NCBI RefSeq assembly: GCF_002910915.1
Contig: NZ_NEUF01000186.1
Coordinates: 66,494-130,493, forward strand
Source of the DNA: Streptomyces sp. SM10
Lineage (GTDB): Bacteria > Actinomycetota > Actinomycetes > Streptomycetales > Streptomycetaceae
DNA: 64,000 nucleotides
Direction: 5' to 3'
In this document: piece by piece, positions 61,235-64,000 of the stretch
Numbering within the stretch: position 1 is the first letter of the stretch
How the letters are laid out: the number at the start of each line of letters is the position of its first letter
Translations under genes and position numbers: made by a program
Notes under the pieces: generated by a model
Told to the model about the DNA's origin: nothing
Database searches by the model: none
What the model saw: only the letters and a program-made list of their open reading frames with translations

Positions 61235-61507
61235 GAGGACGTTTCGTGAGCGGCGTCACACTCCCGATTCATAGGGAGCGACTTGCGTAATTTGGGGTGA
61301 AGTTCGGTCCCCGGAGGTTTTTGACCGTGCGTAGTCTGTGCGGCATGCAGACCACCGGGAACCGCGAGGCGCCACCGCGCGTCAGTAATCGCGGACTGCC
61401 GGATGAATCGCGGGTGAGCCTTCCGCAGGGCTTGTCCGTAATTCGGGGGGACCGGATCTCAACTGCCGCTTCCAGGCGCTCTCGCCTGCCCGAGGAGTAG
61501 TCGTTCG

Positions 61508-64000
61508 ATGAGCGAGCACCGTCGCAAAGCGCCGCAACCGCAAGGTGGCGGGCGCGCAGCGGCCAGACGAGCCGCCCAACAGCCTGCTGGACGTCGCACC
61601 GACGCGCCACGCAGAGCAACGCAAGAATCACCTTCCGCAGCGCACGGTGAGGAGCCGTCGTACGGCGGCCGCGCCGAGGCACGTCGAGCCGCCCAGCGCG
61701 GCGGCGGGAGCCGACGTCGGGGAGGTGACGACAGCGGCGGCCACGAGGGCCGCGGCCGGTCTCGCGCTGACTCCGGGAAGAAGCGCTTCATCGACTACCC
61801 GCGGGCCGGTAAGTACGGCTTCCGCCGCTGGGTCCCGTCGTGGAAGCTGGTCTCCGGCCTGTGCCTGGGTTTCCTGGGCCTCATGATGGGTGCGGCCGGC
61901 CTCGCGTACGCGCTGGTGGTGCCGCCTGAGGTCAACAAGCTCGCCACCGCGCAGAACAACGTCTACTACTGGGCCGACGACACCCAGATGGTCGCCACCG
62001 GTGGTTCCGTCAACCGCCAGGAGATCGAGTACGCCCAGATTCCCCCCGCGATGCGCAACGCCGTCATCTCGGCCGAGAACAAGTCGTTCGAGACGGACCG
62101 GGGCATCGACCCGATGGGTATCGCCCGCGCCTTCTGGAACATGGCCAAGGGAGGCGAGACCCAGGGCGGTTCGACGATCACCCAGCAGTACGTGAAGAAC
62201 TCCATGCTCTCCCAGGACCAGACACTGAGCCGGAAGTTCAAGGAACTCTTCATCACGCTCAAGGTCGGCGAGACGGTGACCAAGCAGAAGGTCATGGAGG
62301 GGTACCTCAACGTCTCCTACTACGGCCGGGGTGCCTCGGGACTCCAGGCGGCGGCACGCGCGTACTACAACAAGGACGCCACGGACCTCGACGCGAGCGA
62401 GTGCGCCTTCCTCGCGACGCTGCTCAAGGGTGCGAGCTACTACGACCCCGCGGGCGCCCCTGAGGTCGACTCCGTGAAGGCCAGCGCCGAGGCGAACACC
62501 GAGCGAGCCAAGGCGCGCTGGTCCTGGATCCTCGACGAAGAGGTCAAGGACGGCACACTGAGCGCGGCCAAGCGGGCCACGTTCGACACGTTCCCCATGC
62601 CGATGCAGCCGAAGAAGGACGCCAAGCTGGGCGGCCAGACCGGCTACCTGGTCGACCTGGCGACCAAGTACTTCCTCGCGCACAACGAGGAGGGCGTCAC
62701 CGAGAAGGAACTGGCACGGGGCGGCTACGAGATCCACACGACCTTCGAGAAGAAGAAGGTCGAGAGCCTCGAGAAGTCGGTCAACAAGATCTACAAGGCC
62801 AAGATCGACCCGGAGAAGCGTCCTGACAAGGACACGCACGTCCAGTTCGGCGGCGCGTCGGTGGACACCAAGACGGGCGCCATCGTCGCCACCTACGGCG
62901 GCCAGGACGCCACCCAGCACTACACCAACAACGCGGACGCGACGGGCGCTCAGGTCGGCTCGACGTTCAAACCGTTCGTGCTGGCAGCGGCGATGCAGTA
63001 CGGGAGGCGCAACCCCGAACTGGGACCTGATCAGGGCGAGTCGGAGCGTACGCCCGTCTCGCCGAAGAGCATCTACAACGGCGACAACAAGCTGAAGATC
63101 AACAAATACGACGGCACCGTCTGGCAGAACGACGACGGCAAGGAGTGGCTCCAGACCAACGACGGGGACCACAGCTACGGCGACATCAGCCTCCGGTACG
63201 CCATGCAGCAGTCCGCCAACTCCCCGTACGTCCAGCTCGGCATGGATGTCGGCACCGACAAGGTGAAGCAGGCGGCCCTCGCCGCGGGTCTGCGCGACGA
63301 CAAGTACATGGCCAATTCGAAGGTTCCCTCGTTCTCCATCGGAACGTCCTCGCCGAGTGCCATCCGGATGGCCGGTTCGTACGCCACCTTCGCCACCAGC
63401 GGTAAGCAGCGGGAGCCCTTCTCGGTCACCGAGGTCAAGCACGACGGGGCGGTCATCTACCAGCACGACACGGAGACGAAGCCCGCCTTCCCGAGCGTCG
63501 TCGCGGACAACGTCACCGATGTGCTGAAGAACGTCGTCGAGCACGGGACGGGTACGCCCGCCCAGCTCCCCGGACGTGATGTGGCCGGCAAGACGGGCAC
63601 CACGGACGGCAACAAGTCGGCGTGGTTCGTCGGCTACACCCCGCAGCTGTCCACCGCGGTCAGCATGTTCCGCATGGACGACGACGAGAAGAACAAGGAC
63701 CGCAAGTTCCTGGAGATGTACGGCACCGGCGACGAGGAGTCCATCCACGGTGCCTCGTTCCCCGCGAAGATCTGGCACGACTACATGGCCGAGGCGGTCA
63801 AGGGCTCGAAGGTCGTCAACTTCCCGAAGCCGGAACCGTACGGAGACACGGTCTTCGGCGGGGGCGCCGTCAGCCCCAGCCCGACGCCGAGTCCGAAGCC
63901 GTCGCCCTCGGAATCCAGCGAGACGCCGACGACGCCGCCTCCCACCCCCTCCTCCCCGACCCCCACGCCGAGCGAGACGTGCCAGCCGCTCGACTGGGAG
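61508..64000 (+). CDS. Class A penicillin-binding protein (transglycosylase/transpeptidase), 3' end outside window
   Basis: Open for 831 codons to the window edge. The cytoplasmic Arg/Gly-rich N-terminus runs to about 105, with one membrane helix (about 118-140). The GT51 domain has AENKSFETDRGIDPMG and GGSTITQQYVKN. The transpeptidase domain has STFKPF, SAN (MQQSANSPYV) and KTGTT. A Pro/Ser/Thr-rich tail follows. ATG after GAGGAG. The GT51 first motif is E-N-x-x-F rather than E-D-x-x-F and lacks the usual His. It builds and cross-links peptidoglycan outside the membrane. Confidence 0.94.
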   Translation, partial: MSEHRRKAPQPQGGGRAAARRAAQQPAGRRTDAPRRATQESPSAAHGEEPSYGGRAEARRAAQRGGGSRRRGGDDSGGHEGRGRSRADSGKKRFIDYPRAGKYGFRRWVPSWKLVSGLCLGFLGLMMGAAGLAYALVVPPEVNKLATAQNNVYYWADDTQMVATGGSVNRQEIEYAQIPPAMRNAVISAENKSFETDRGIDPMGIARAFWNMAKGGETQGGSTITQQYVKNSMLSQDQTLSRKFKELFITLKVGETVTKQKVMEGYLNVSYYGRGASGLQAAARAYYNKDATDLDASECAFLATLLKGASYYDPAGAPEVDSVKASAEANTERAKARWSWILDEEVKDGTLSAAKRATFDTFPMPMQPKKDAKLGGQTGYLVDLATKYFLAHNEEGVTEKELARGGYEIHTTFEKKKVESLEKSVNKIYKAKIDPEKRPDKDTHVQFGGASVDTKTGAIVATYGGQDATQHYTNNADATGAQVGSTFKPFVLAAAMQYGRRNPELGPDQGESERTPVSPKSIYNGDNKLKINKYDGTVWQNDDGKEWLQTNDGDHSYGDISLRYAMQQSANSPYVQLGMDVGTDKVKQAALAAGLRDDKYMANSKVPSFSIGTSSPSAIRMAGSYATFATSGKQREPFSVTEVKHDGAVIYQHDTETKPAFPSVVADNVTDVLKNVVEHGTGTPAQLPGRDVAGKTGTTDGNKSAWFVGYTPQLSTAVSMFRMDDDEKNKDRKFLEMYGTGDEESIHGASFPAKIWHDYMAEAVKGSKVVNFPKPEPYGDTVFGGGAVSPSPTPSPKPSPSESSETPTTPPPTPSSPTPTPSETCQPLDWE

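Noticed and set aside
61345..61500. Short plus-strand frame (about 51 codons, ATG MQTTGNREAPPRVS) just before the class A PBP
   Set aside because: No ribosome site or recognisable family, weak codon bias; possibly a leader, not supportable as a gene.
1..64000. CRISPR arrays, complete insertion sequences, rRNA genes, integrases and biosynthetic gene clusters
   Set aside because: Looked for and not seen; the repeats present are short regulatory dyads, DnaA boxes, parS sites and terminators.

Overview
The window is a high-GC actinobacterial chromosome segment, almost certainly Streptomyces. It has strong G/C third-position bias, frequent GTG starts, a DnaA of about 597 residues with a long Pro/Gln/Arg-rich domain II, the Streptomyces parS sequence GTTTCACGTGAAAC, and the conserved order gyrA-gyrB-DUF721-recF-gnd-dnaN-oriC-dnaA-rpmH-rnpA-yidD-yidC-jag-rsmG-parA-parB. 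It is the origin-proximal core. The best call for oriC is the gene-free block 36468-37485 between dnaN and dnaA.

Left arm (1-13.6 kb): an envelope growth and signalling operon reads rightward (PP2C phosphatase, FtsW/RodA-family protein, penicillin-binding protein 2, PASTA kinase PknB). A leftward chain follows (glutamine amidotransferase, two class E sortases, small membrane protein, DUF881). Then come crgA, a cluster of DnaA boxes, a rhomboid protease, a cyclophilin and a DUF5324 protein.

Accessory insert (about 13.69-19.43 kb): an MFS exporter, a broken FtsX-type permease, decayed reading-frame remnants and a P-loop ATPase with a 38-bp palindromic operator. It lies between a tRNA-3'-end-like scar and an intact tRNA-Ala. 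I read it as a decayed island at a tRNA gene, but no integrase is visible.

19.5-27 kb: a HTH protein, a membrane Ser/Thr kinase, a tandem pair of secreted membrane-anchored proteins (one carrying a vWA domain and a frameshift), DLW-39, small secreted proteins and tRNA-Ile.

27-45.6 kb: the replication, segregation and protein-insertion core described above. oriC holds two groups of degenerate DnaA boxes, a central hairpin, and a TAG-triplet run beside a DnaA box that fits the DnaA-trio unwinding element. dnaA has a recognisable promoter with a consensus DnaA box just upstream of its -35.

45.6-64 kb: a GNAT enzyme, trxB-trxA (with a sigma-R-type promoter), an ECF sigma/anti-sigma pair, a MurJ flippase with a separate pseudokinase, a large DUF6049 membrane protein, a CCA-adding enzyme/poly(A) polymerase, an MFS protein, a PadR regulator with myo-inositol phosphate synthase, and a class A PBP that runs off the end. 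Six perfect parS sites lie between 43.3 and 57.9 kb. Two coincide with transcription terminators and two are translated in frame.

Three loci show single-base frameshifts (permease, vWA protein, small hypothetical). They could be real decay or sequence errors; no core gene is affected.
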